20,397 bases of DNA from Candidatus Latescibacterota bacterium (GTDB lineage: Bacteria; Latescibacterota; UBA2968; UBA8231), in contig JAJDYK010000134.1 in NCBI GenBank assembly GCA_022825185.1, forward strand, positions 1 to 20,397, given 5' to 3'. The notes under the pieces are model-generated. The model searched no databases and was not told the origin of the DNA. It worked only from the letters and a program-made list of their open reading frames with translations. Positions within the stretch are counted from its first letter, which is position 1; every line of letters starts with the position of its first letter. Shown piece by piece: positions 14,327 through 20,397 of this stretch. Both the position numbers and the translations under genes were made by a program.

Positions 14327-14330
14327 AAAA

Positions 14331-14356
14331 GCGGCCGAGGCAAAAGCCCCAGCCGC
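14331..14356. terminator. bidirectional intrinsic terminator, right copy
   Basis: Stem GCGGCCGAGGC / GCCCCAGCCGC around AAAA with two mismatches. On the minus strand it is followed by six T residues, placing it about 30 bases after the HTH stop. Confidence 0.7.
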
Positions 14357-14387
14357 TTCTACATGTGCCGCCGCGCAAACCGCGCTG

Positions 14388-14681
14388 TTATACGACGGGA
14401 TCCTCCGCGAACGCTGGCGTTTCCAATTCAACACTCACGCCCAAGGCGTTGCACACCTTGAGAAACGTCGAAACATTGCAATTGGCTCCATGCTCCAGCT
14501 TGGATAGCTGCTGCTGCGTAATTTTTGCCTTTTTCGCGACCTCCTGCTGGGACAAACCAAGGTGCTGCCGGACCTGAAGGATTTGCATCGAAAGCTGGGC
14601 CGACTGCTTTTCTTCCAAAAACAACCGGCGAAAGCGGTCGTCCCGCAGCTTTCCTTCAAGGTGCCCTTTAAGCTTCTTCAT
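14388..14681 (-). CDS. XRE-family helix-turn-helix protein (antitoxin-like)
   Basis: 97 residues from the ATG at 14681, preceded at 6 bases by AGGGTGG. An N-terminal charged helix region (LRDDRFRRLFLEEKQSAQLSM) precedes a Cro/C1-type HTH at about 36-81: ILQVRQHLGLSQQEVAKKAK, then ITQQQLSKLEHG and STFLKVCNALG. This size and arrangement is typical of HigA-like antitoxins and small repressors. A 47-codon ORF upstream overlaps its start by 14 bases, recalling toxin-antitoxin gene pairs, but no full toxin is visible. Its last 37 residues are duplicated at 9831-9946. A palindrome in the promoter upstream of DUF3800 is a possible operator for it (inference). Confidence 0.85.
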   Translation of the reverse strand: MKKLKGHLEGKLRDDRFRRLFLEEKQSAQLSMQILQVRQHLGLSQQEVAKKAKITQQQLSKLEHGANCNVSTFLKVCNALGVSVELETPAFAEDPVV

Positions 14682-14811
14682 GGTAAACCACCCTAATCGA
14701 GTTGTCATCATAGCGAGCGAAGAAATCAGATCTACAACGCTGAGCGCGGCGAATTTCTGGACGCAGGACGCGATAATACCTTGCGCGAGGCACTCGCAGT
14801 CGGTTAGGCAC
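14668..14811 (-). CDS. short ORF overlapping the HTH gene; possible toxin remnant
   Basis: A 47-residue frame from GTG 14809-14811 to TAA 14668-14670, following DUF3800 by 46 bases and overlapping the HTH start by 14 bases. The C-terminal half RRAQRCRSDFFARYDDNSIR then VVYHEEA reads like genuine protein. Only a weak ribosome site is present (AGAGG two bases before GTG, or GGGAGG farther up). A stop codon lies just upstream in frame. The position fits the 3' part of a toxin gene whose 5' part was lost, but no family could be named. Confidence 0.3.
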   Translation of the reverse strand: MPNRLRVPRARYYRVLRPEIRRAQRCRSDFFARYDDNSIRVVYHEEA

Positions 14812-14857
14812 AACCTCTGCGACACCTCCCTAGTGGTTCTACCAGAAATAAGCGAAC

Positions 14858-15634
14858 TTATTGGACTGTCGCATCACGGACAGCGCGTGAGAGGCACGCG
14901 GGGCAGTGGCAATTTTCATCCTTGGGGCCAAAATGAACGAGCCCGTGCAAAACGCCACCTTCAGAATCGAATCTAGAGACGATTCTGTCAAAGTATCTGG
15001 TATCCTGAAACTCGTATCTACGCCAAACAGCCCAAGCGACAAGATCGGCAATCTGGATAATCCGCGAAGCTTGCGAATCAACGAATAATGGAACTTCCGC
15101 CAAATTGCGGAGATTTCCCCACCGCGTCCCCTGAACGCGAAATATACGGGCAAGGCTTTGCAGTGCGTTCTCATAGCTCGACTTATCCATGATGACAAGG
15201 CCACGATGCTTTCCTTCTTCCTTTTTTCTTGCTCGATGATAGATGCGCTGAAGCTGAAGATTAAAACGGTTGCATATCTCTTCAAAAGCGTATTCAACCG
15301 GGTCATTGGGCGCGCGTTGTGCTTTGTGAACCGCAACAGCAAACAGACTAACGCTCCGATGGCTTTCCTGGACAATTTCCAGAGCATTTTCGATAATCTG
15401 CAGGCGCACTCTCCGTGGAACCCCCTTCCAAGGCTTCTCCCTGCCGTTTGCCATAACACTGGCATGAAGTTCTACATCTTCAGGAGGCCCAAGGTTCAAA
15501 GACTCAATGAATTCATCTATGCGTTTAATCAAATGAAATATTTGACGCTCAAATACGGAAATACCACCGAGAATGAAATACTTCTCGTTCGGGTTTTTGA
15601 CCGAGCCAGAACCGTCAATATAAGCGAGATACAT
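14858..15634 (-). CDS. DUF3800 domain protein
   Basis: 258 residues from the ATG at 15634 (AGGAG 4 bases upstream); the longer frame to 15721 lacks a ribosome site. The N-terminal MYLAYIDGSGSVKNPNEKYF and FILGGISV, and the C-terminal block VPLFVDSQASRIIQIADLVA match the DUF3800 pattern (a predicted RNase H-like fold with acidic residues). The usual DES-G is DGSG here (Asp7 kept, Glu replaced by Gly). The C terminus adds a cysteine cluster ENCHCPACLSR (Cys242, Cys244, Cys247). DUF3800 genes are common on phages and genomic islands; biochemical function is unsettled. It is first in a probable minus-strand transcript continuing into the short ORF and the HTH gene. Confidence 0.85.
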   Translation of the reverse strand: MYLAYIDGSGSVKNPNEKYFILGGISVFERQIFHLIKRIDEFIESLNLGPPEDVELHASVMANGREKPWKGVPRRVRLQIIENALEIVQESHRSVSLFAVAVHKAQRAPNDPVEYAFEEICNRFNLQLQRIYHRARKKEEGKHRGLVIMDKSSYENALQSLARIFRVQGTRWGNLRNLAEVPLFVDSQASRIIQIADLVAWAVWRRYEFQDTRYFDRIVSRFDSEGGVLHGLVHFGPKDENCHCPACLSRAVRDATVQ

Positions 15635-15742
15635 ACTTCTCCTAAGATGCGGGGTGTCATTCATTAGCAAAAAAAATGCAGCCGAGTGTGGAACCTGTCC
15701 ACAGCGGACCGTGAATATCACAGCCCTCTCGACCGCATACCA

Positions 15743-15784
15743 TATAGTGTATTAACACTATAATTGAAATGCTGATTTTGTCAA
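15743..15784 (-). promoter_or_regulatory. sigma70 promoter with palindromic operator upstream of DUF3800
   Basis: On the minus strand: a perfect TTGACA (15779-15784), a 16-base spacer and TATAGT (15757-15762). The -10 lies inside a perfect 8-base inverted repeat, TATAGTGT (15743-15750) and ACACTATA (15755-15762) around ATTA. An operator covering the -10 would block polymerase. The leader to the ATG is about 110-120 bases and has a small TGTGGA/TCCACA hairpin (15687-15703). The HTH protein encoded downstream is the natural candidate regulator (inference). Confidence 0.7.
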
Positions 15785-15838
15785 CCTTCGATCAGCGCAT
15801 TATTGACCGAGCAACAATCAGGCTCATCGCTTCCCTCC

Positions 15839-16864
15839 TCAATCAAGCGGCAGTTCCACCCGCCGCCCTTCCGCCATGCTGATCTGCACGGCCTCGGTAA
15901 ACTCCATATACTTAACCCCGTCGGCAAAGCTGGTGTGCGTAACGGGTCGGCCGTCGCGGATGGCATCGACAAAGTCCTCTTCCACCTGCCAGCCGTCGCG
16001 CGGATGATCGGGGACGTCAAAGGACTGGAACTCGTCGTCGCCCTCGCCGGCTATCCATACCCCACTCTCGTCCATCTTAAACGAGCCTTTGGTGCCGTAA
16101 AAGGCAAAGCCAAAGGCAGGCCCTAAGCGTGCGACGCTGCTCAAGTGATAGACTGCGGTCGCGCCGCTTTCCAGCTCGGCGACGATGCCCAAACTCTCCG
16201 GCACATCGGCTGGTGCTCTCTGCCCGGTCTCTTCGTCGAGCCGCTCGGTCGTAAACGTCTTGCCATAGGCTATCACGGCCTTCTCGTGCCCGGCATAGCG
16301 CCGCACGGTCTCGTTGCCAATGCCCATCACCATGATGTTGTTGCCCGACAGATCGCGGCGCTGCCGCCAGTGCAACGGCGCATCCGGGGCGTAGCCGCCG
16401 GAGAGGCCAGTGAAGTGAATTTCCAACAAGTCGCCGAAAAAACCACTGTGCAGCTTGTCGAGCAAAAGCGGCTCAGCCGACAAATAGAAGGGCGCTGGCA
16501 CGATCATCGCCACCTTGTCCGTTTGCTGCGAGGCCGCGTACATCTGCCGCGCTTCAGCCAAATTCATGCACATCCGCGCCTCGGTCAGCACGTGCTTGCC
16601 CGCTCCGAGCCCGGCCAGCGTCATCGGACAGTGCATATAGGGCCACGTGCCGATGCAGATCGCATCCACATCGTCGCTTGCGATCAGCGCCCGCCAGTCT
16701 TCAAAGACCTGTGAGATCCCGTACTCGTCGGCGATCCGTTGGCCCGATTCACGCGAGCGGTTGCAGACCGAGGTTATTTCAACTCCGTCAATACCCTGAA
16801 AACCAGGGATGTGCTGTAGGCGGGTATTGGCCCCCGCGCCGATTAGGCCGATGCGAAGCGTCAT
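15839..16864 (-). CDS. Gfo/Idh/MocA family oxidoreductase
   Basis: 341 residues. N-terminal Rossmann domain MTLRIGLIGAGANTRLQHIP (Gly-rich loop at 7-11) and a C-terminal alpha/beta domain. It would be an NAD(P)-dependent sugar or polyol dehydrogenase. The usual E-K-P motif after GKHV is EAR (GKHVLTEARMCMN), so the common catalytic-site Lys is absent, and the downstream His/Asp motif is replaced by MGIGNETVRRYAG; this belongs to a divergent subgroup. AGGAGG lies 9 bases before the ATG. It follows the M81 gene by 76 bases on the same strand, so they probably form a two-gene catabolic operon. Substrate unknown. Confidence 0.92.
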   Translation of the reverse strand: MTLRIGLIGAGANTRLQHIPGFQGIDGVEITSVCNRSRESGQRIADEYGISQVFEDWRALIASDDVDAICIGTWPYMHCPMTLAGLGAGKHVLTEARMCMNLAEARQMYAASQQTDKVAMIVPAPFYLSAEPLLLDKLHSGFFGDLLEIHFTGLSGGYAPDAPLHWRQRRDLSGNNIMVMGIGNETVRRYAGHEKAVIAYGKTFTTERLDEETGQRAPADVPESLGIVAELESGATAVYHLSSVARLGPAFGFAFYGTKGSFKMDESGVWIAGEGDDEFQSFDVPDHPRDGWQVEEDFVDAIRDGRPVTHTSFADGVKYMEFTEAVQISMAEGRRVELPLD

Positions 16865-16940
16865 AGCAGTTTTCCTCCTGTGTGTTTGTCGTCCTAGTCG
16901 TGGATTGGCTGGCCTAAGCTAGCCGCCCCCCTCGCCCCTG

Positions 16941-18401
16941 TCAACGCCATTCATAAAGCGACTTCCGCGCTAATCGGTAATCATCGGAGGGCCGGTCAAT
17001 CGCCGTCGCTCCACCCGAAGCCACCTCGATTAGACGACTGCACACCGGTTCGTACGCGGCTCTAGGCGCTACCGCACCCTTAGCCACCAAAATCCGCTGG
17101 TGCTCGGGCTGGATCCCCGCACAGGTGATCTGGTGAATGCTGTTGGGACAGGCGCGCTCGCTGTTGAGTAAGAGCAACCCTTTGCTCCCGGCTTGCTCGA
17201 CTTGCACAACCGCGGTCGGTCCCTGATTGAAATAGCGGCCCCCACCGTGCCGGCGCTCGCGCTCTTCGTAAGAGCCATCGTGCAGCGTCCGCACCCGCCC
17301 AGCGATTTCCAACGTCGGCCCGTGCATGTCGTCGGTCTTGCCTCCTACGCGAAGCTGAACCTGCCCGCCGACGCCAGCCGCAAAGCACGCCTGCGCGCTT
17401 TCGACGTCCCAGACCGACACGACCCAACCGTCCGCCCCTTGCGCGAGCAATTGCTCTAACACAAACGTCGAATCCCCAGACGAGCCGCCGCCGATGTTGT
17501 CACCCATGTCGAGCAGGCACACGGGCGTCTCCTCGCTCGCCAACGCCAACCGCACGGCCTCGGCCGGATCGGGCACCGAGGGCTTTAACTGGTCGCGGCT
17601 GGCCCACATCTGCTCGCCCAACCGCTCGGCCTCGCGCCGCGCCTTTTCCTCGTCTCCGTCCGCAATCACCACCACCGACGGCCCCATATAGGGCACGTCC
17701 GCGTATTGATAGCCTCCGGCGATACTGCACCCGAGGATCCCCGCCTGGGACTCCAACTCAATCGCCGCCTGCATCAGCGGCTGCATGGGCGCGACGCTCG
17801 TGTTGTGAAAGTAAATGTTGAAGAGCACTTCTGGTTTGACCAGCGCCATCTTGGGCTGGATCTCGCCGCGAATCTGCCGCGTCAAAATAGACGCAGCCTG
17901 CAAGCCTCGTTCCCGCTGGTCAATGTGGGGATTGGTCTTGTAGATGATTAAGGAATCGGCTGCCTCCACCAGCTCTGGAGGTACGTTGGCATGGTAATCG
18001 TGAGTCACGGCAATGGGCAAGTCGCCCACCAGCGCACGCACCCGGCGCACAGTCTCTCCGTCAGCCTGAGGGAACCCCTCGGCGACCATGGCTCCGTGCA
18101 GCGCTAACAGCACCCCGTCGAGCTTGGGGGCCGCCTCAAGTCCACTGAGGATGCGCCCGACAAAGTGCTCGTACGCGTCCGCAGTCACCGGACCGCCCGG
18201 CGTCGCCGACGACGCCAAGAGCGGATAGAGCTCATAGCCGAACTCCTCGGCCCCGGCGATATAGCCGGCGATCTCGTGGAAGGTTCCCGCGTACTGGCCG
18301 ATCACATCCGCACCTTCACAGCCCCCGAAATCCTCCAACTGCGTCGGCTGCGAATAGAACGAATTCGACTCGTGAGAAAAACCTGCTGTTGCAATGCGCA
18401 T
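16941..18401 (-). CDS. M81 family metallopeptidase (MlrC-like)
   Basis: 486 residues, full length for the family. N-terminal domain begins MRIATAGFSHESNSFYSQPT; HGAM near 104 and HDYHANV near 131-139 contain family metal-site residues; the C-terminal domain starts with the diagnostic DMGDNIGGGSSGDST near 296-310. MlrC of sphingomonads completes degradation of the cyclic peptide microcystin, but most homologues lie in catabolic clusters with unknown small-molecule or peptide substrates. No signal peptide. An AAAGGTG box 7 bases before the ATG supports the start. The Gfo/Idh/MocA gene follows on the same strand; selD lies divergent across an 80-bp gap. A microcystin role should not be assumed. 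Confidence 0.92.
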   Translation of the reverse strand: MRIATAGFSHESNSFYSQPTQLEDFGGCEGADVIGQYAGTFHEIAGYIAGAEEFGYELYPLLASSATPGGPVTADAYEHFVGRILSGLEAAPKLDGVLLALHGAMVAEGFPQADGETVRRVRALVGDLPIAVTHDYHANVPPELVEAADSLIIYKTNPHIDQRERGLQAASILTRQIRGEIQPKMALVKPEVLFNIYFHNTSVAPMQPLMQAAIELESQAGILGCSIAGGYQYADVPYMGPSVVVIADGDEEKARREAERLGEQMWASRDQLKPSVPDPAEAVRLALASEETPVCLLDMGDNIGGGSSGDSTFVLEQLLAQGADGWVVSVWDVESAQACFAAGVGGQVQLRVGGKTDDMHGPTLEIAGRVRTLHDGSYEERERRHGGGRYFNQGPTAVVQVEQAGSKGLLLLNSERACPNSIHQITCAGIQPEHQRILVAKGAVAPRAAYEPVCSRLIEVASGGATAIDRPSDDYRLARKSLYEWR

Positions 18402-18455
18402 TCAGTATCACCTTTCTAGCGAACAGATCGCTCTGCCGCCTCGCTTGTCATGGAA

Positions 18456-18461
18456 TATAAT
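18456..18461 (+). promoter_or_regulatory. -10 element of the selD promoter
   Basis: A perfect TATAAT; the -35 position (CTGCCG with a 17-base spacer) is poor. Initiation near 18467 would give a leader of only about 15 bases before the ATG at 18482, with no Shine-Dalgarno, so translation may be nearly leaderless. Confidence 0.5.
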
Positions 18462-18481
18462 GCTATCTTTCCCAAACGCTT

Positions 18482-19543
18482 ATGAATCGTTGGCAAAAGA
18501 TATTCACCTATAAAAAGACCAAGCGCCTGACGCAAATGGTCGCCTGCGGCGGCTGAGCTTCCAAGCTGCGCCCCGACCAGTTGCGGCGCACCCTGGCAGG
18601 TCTGCCAACAAACACCGATCCCAACCTGCTCGTCGGCTTCAACCTCGCCGACGATGCCGGCGTCTATCGCCTCAACGAGCGCGAGGCCCTCGTGCAAACC
18701 GTCGATTTCTTCACCCCCATCGTCGACGACCCCTACACCTTTGGAGCCATTGCCGCGACCAATTCGCTCAGCGACGTGTACGCCATGGGCGGCAAGCCGC
18801 TCACCGCGCTCAACATCGCGGGTTTTCCCGCCAACGAACTCGATCCAGAGGTCCTCAATCAGATTCTCCTCGGCGGTCAATCCAAGGCTGCCGAAGCCGG
18901 CTGTACCCTCGTCGGCGGCCACACCGTCCAAGACCCAGAACTCAAGTACGGCCTCGCCGTTACCGGCCTCGTCCACCCCGACCGCATCTACACCAACGCC
19001 TGTGCCCAGCCCGGCGATCGTCTCATCCTCACCAAGAAGCTGGGCACCGGGCTGATCGCCAACGCCTTCAAGGCCGGTCACCTCGCCGAAACCGACCTCG
19101 CCGAAGCCGTGGAATCCATGCTCGCGCTCAACAAGGCCGGCGCTGAAATCCTGCCGGACTTCGCCGTCCACGCCGTCACTGACATCACCGGCTTCGGCCT
19201 TTTAGGGCACGCCGCGGAAATGGCCGAGGGCAGCCAAGTGGGAATGATTTTTTACGCAGCCCAAGTTCCAGCTTTAGCCCACAGCCTAGCACTAGCCGCC
19301 AAGGGACTCGAAGGCGGCTCCCGCGACAACCAGCTTTTCTTGGCACCCAAAGTCACCGTTGCCGACGGCGTCGATCCAGCCCGCGCCAATCTCCTCTTCG
19401 ACGCCCAGACCTCCGGCGGCCTACTCATCGCCGTGGCCGCAACCGAGACCGAGGCCCTCCTCCACGCCCTCCAACTAGACGCTGCCGCCCTCGTCGGCAA
19501 AGTAACCAAAGAAAATCCCGGCCGCATCCTCGTCGAGCCGTAA
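18482..19543 (+). CDS. selD: selenide, water dikinase with in-frame selenocysteine
   Basis: 353 residues when the TGA at 18554-18556 is read as selenocysteine (Sec25). The enzyme makes selenophosphate from selenide and ATP for selenocysteine and selenouridine synthesis. The sequence before TGA (KRLTQMVACGG) and after it (ASKLRPDQLRRTLAGLPTNT) is the conserved SelD N terminus; Sec25 replaces the catalytic Cys17 of E. coli SelD and Lys28 matches Lys20. Downstream: DDAGV, VDFFTPIVDDPY, AATNSLSDVYAMGG, GGHTVQDPELKYG, DITGFGLLGHA and FDAQTSGGLL, all family blocks. The ATG at 18482 is the only in-frame ATG giving a full N terminus; it has no clear ribosome site. A conventional gene call would start at 18581 and lose the active site. 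Confidence 0.93.
18567..18590 (+). promoter_or_regulatory. candidate bacterial SECIS hairpin for the Sec codon
   Basis: Perfect 6-bp stem TGCGCC (18567-18572) and GGCGCA (18585-18590), with an inner CGA/TTG pairing and small apical loop. It begins 11 bases after the TGA, the spacing expected for SelB-dependent recoding elements. A second hairpin, GGCAGGTCTGCC (18595-18606), resembles the fdhF apical loop but lies farther away. Confidence 0.5.
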
Positions 19544-19551
19544 CCGCACCT

Positions 19552-20397
19552 GTGCCAAATCCTCGTATCCTCTTCCTCGCCCGCCGCTACCCGCCCACCA
19601 TCGGCGGCATCCAGACCCATTGCCACGCGCTCTATACCCGGCTGGTCAACCAAGCCCAAGTCCGCCTCATCTCACTGGGCCGCCACTCGCTTTTGCACCT
19701 GATTTGGTTCCTCCCCTATTGCTTTGTGACCGCCTTGTGGGCCGTGCTCTTTCGCCGCGTCGATGCCATATACTTCGCCGACGGGGTCGCCGCGTCGTTG
19801 GCTCCGCTCTTGCGCCCTTTGGGTCCAGCGCGCTTCATCACCACCGTCTATGGCCTCGAAATGACCTACAAAAATTCCCTCGCGCGCGCACTGATGCACT
19901 GGGGAGTCCGCGCCTGCGACAAGGTCGTCGTCATCAGCGAAAACAGCCGCCGCATTACTGCTGAAAGCGGCGTGCCCGAGGACAAGTTGGAGATCATCTA
20001 CTTAGGAGTGGAGCCGCTGGAATTGTCACCAGACGCGCTGGAGACGGTCAGAGCGCGTTTCGAGGAAGAACACGGGCTGCGCTTTGGCCAAGACCGCGTC
20101 CTGCTGCTTTTCGGTCGCCAGGTCCCCCGCAAGGGCATGATCGAATTCTTGCAAAAGGGGATGCCCCTGCTCGACGCGGATATTCGCCTCTTGATCTGCG
20201 GCCCCCCCGCCAGCGAAACCGCGCGCTTACAGGCGCTTTGTCAATCCGATCTAAAAGACCGCGTCGTCCTGCTCGGGCCAGTCCCCGACGACGTGCTGGC
20301 CATGCTGCGCACCAGTTGCGATCTTTTCCTCATGCCCAACATCCACATACCCGGCGACGTCGAAGGTTTCGGCCAGACCCAACTCGAATGTATGTAC
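19552..20397 (+). CDS. glycosyltransferase, GT4-like (partial, runs off the window)
   Basis: The frame is open for 282 codons to the window end. GTG at 19552, 8 bases after the selD stop, is chosen because the family N terminus MPNPRILFLARRYPPTIGGI then QTH starts right there; the first ATG is far inside. It shows the GT-B pattern: an N-terminal acceptor domain, TTVYGLEMTYKN, a VVVISENSRRI hinge, then the donor domain with YLGVEP, LLLFGRQVPRKGMIEFL, LLICGPP, VVLLGPVPDDVLAML and the start of the E-x-x-E region (DVEGFGQTQLE). It would transfer a sugar from a nucleotide donor for envelope or glycolipid synthesis. No link to selD is evident beyond spacing. Confidence 0.9.
   Translation, partial: MPNPRILFLARRYPPTIGGIQTHCHALYTRLVNQAQVRLISLGRHSLLHLIWFLPYCFVTALWAVLFRRVDAIYFADGVAASLAPLLRPLGPARFITTVYGLEMTYKNSLARALMHWGVRACDKVVVISENSRRITAESGVPEDKLEIIYLGVEPLELSPDALETVRARFEEEHGLRFGQDRVLLLFGRQVPRKGMIEFLQKGMPLLDADIRLLICGPPASETARLQALCQSDLKDRVVLLGPVPDDVLAMLRTSCDLFLMPNIHIPGDVEGFGQTQLECMY

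Larger units (their letters stand above)
14250..14503. repeat. right copy of the ~250-bp direct repeat flanking the accessory insert
   Basis: Direct repeat of 9696-9946, beginning TCGACGCC and ending GCTTGG, with a 3-base insertion (GTT) near 14388. It carries the last 24 codons and stop of the channel gene, the terminator, and the intact 3' end of the HTH gene. Confidence 0.93.

Noticed and set aside
9696..14503. Classical transposon or insertion sequence explanation for the direct repeats
   Set aside because: Target duplications are only a few bases long, no transposase gene is present, and no terminal inverted repeats were found at the repeat edges.
16941..18401. Microcystin degradation gene mlrC
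   Set aside because: The family match is good but no mlrA, mlrB or mlrD lies nearby, and most M81 members have other roles; only the family name is given.
18595..18606. GGCAGGTCTGCC hairpin identical in its core to the E. coli fdhF SECIS apical loop
   Set aside because: It starts 39 bases after the TGA, farther than the fdhF element, and the bases are explained by the conserved LAGLP codons. The nearer stem at 18567-18590 is preferred, though the hairpin could contribute.
18416..19171. Long minus-strand ORF opposite selD
   Set aside because: Antisense shadow of a GC-rich gene with Gly/Val/Asp-rich low-information sequence; selD on the plus strand is certain.
18581..19543. SelD starting at the ATG 18581
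   Set aside because: This start lies after the conserved active-site motif; the frame continues upstream through the TGA with family-specific sequence.

Overview
The window is GC-rich bacterial DNA with tightly packed, ATGA- or GTGA-overlapping genes. An M81 (MlrC-like) metallopeptidase, a Gfo/Idh/MocA oxidoreductase, a selenocysteine-containing SelD and a phosphonate degradation cluster sit together. This mix is familiar from uncultured environmental phyla (Latescibacterota/Poribacteria-like genomes, some Planctomycetota). That placement is only an impression; no ribosomal or marker gene is present to fix it.

Layout. (1) 1-2165 (+): the end of one ABC half-exporter and a complete partner, overlapping by GTGA. 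Their motifs are complementary (Asp versus Glu after Walker B, LSGGQ versus LSAGQ), as in heterodimeric exporters with one working ATP site. A small YtxH-like membrane protein (2162-2413, -) converges on them. (2) 2551-7700 (+): from a good sigma70-type promoter runs a probable operon of IMP dehydrogenase, two SDR-type proteins, a zinc alcohol dehydrogenase and phosphonoacetate hydrolase (PhnA). After a 142-bp gap come an FAD amine oxidase of the phosphonate-associated type and a voltage-gated-type K+ channel (to 9772). The phosphonate genes suggest 2-aminoethylphosphonate-type substrate -> phosphonoacetaldehyde -> phosphonoacetate -> acetate + phosphate. The usual aldehyde dehydrogenase (PhnY) is not in the window.

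(3) 9696-14503: a ~250-bp direct repeat of about 96% identity brackets a 4.3-kb accessory insert. The left copy completes the K+ channel and carries only the 3' part of an HTH gene; the right copy carries only the last 24 codons of the channel but completes the HTH gene. Removing the insert and one repeat restores a simple channel/HTH convergent pair, so this looks like an integrated element or duplication. The insert holds small unknown proteins, two tandem ankyrin-repeat lipoproteins that arose by duplication, and an HNH endonuclease. No integrase or transposase is visible. Beyond the right repeat on the minus strand lie a small ORF overlapping the HTH gene and a DUF3800 gene with a strong promoter whose -10 lies inside a perfect palindrome.

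(4) 15839-18401 (-): a Gfo/Idh/MocA oxidoreductase preceded by an M81 metallopeptidase, probably one transcript. (5) 18482-20397 (+): SelD, read through an in-frame TGA (18554-18556) as selenocysteine in a CGGU-A-S-K motif, then a GTG-started family-4-like glycosyltransferase that runs off the window. The Sec codon implies that the organism makes selenoproteins.

No rRNA, tRNA, CRISPR array or replication origin was seen.
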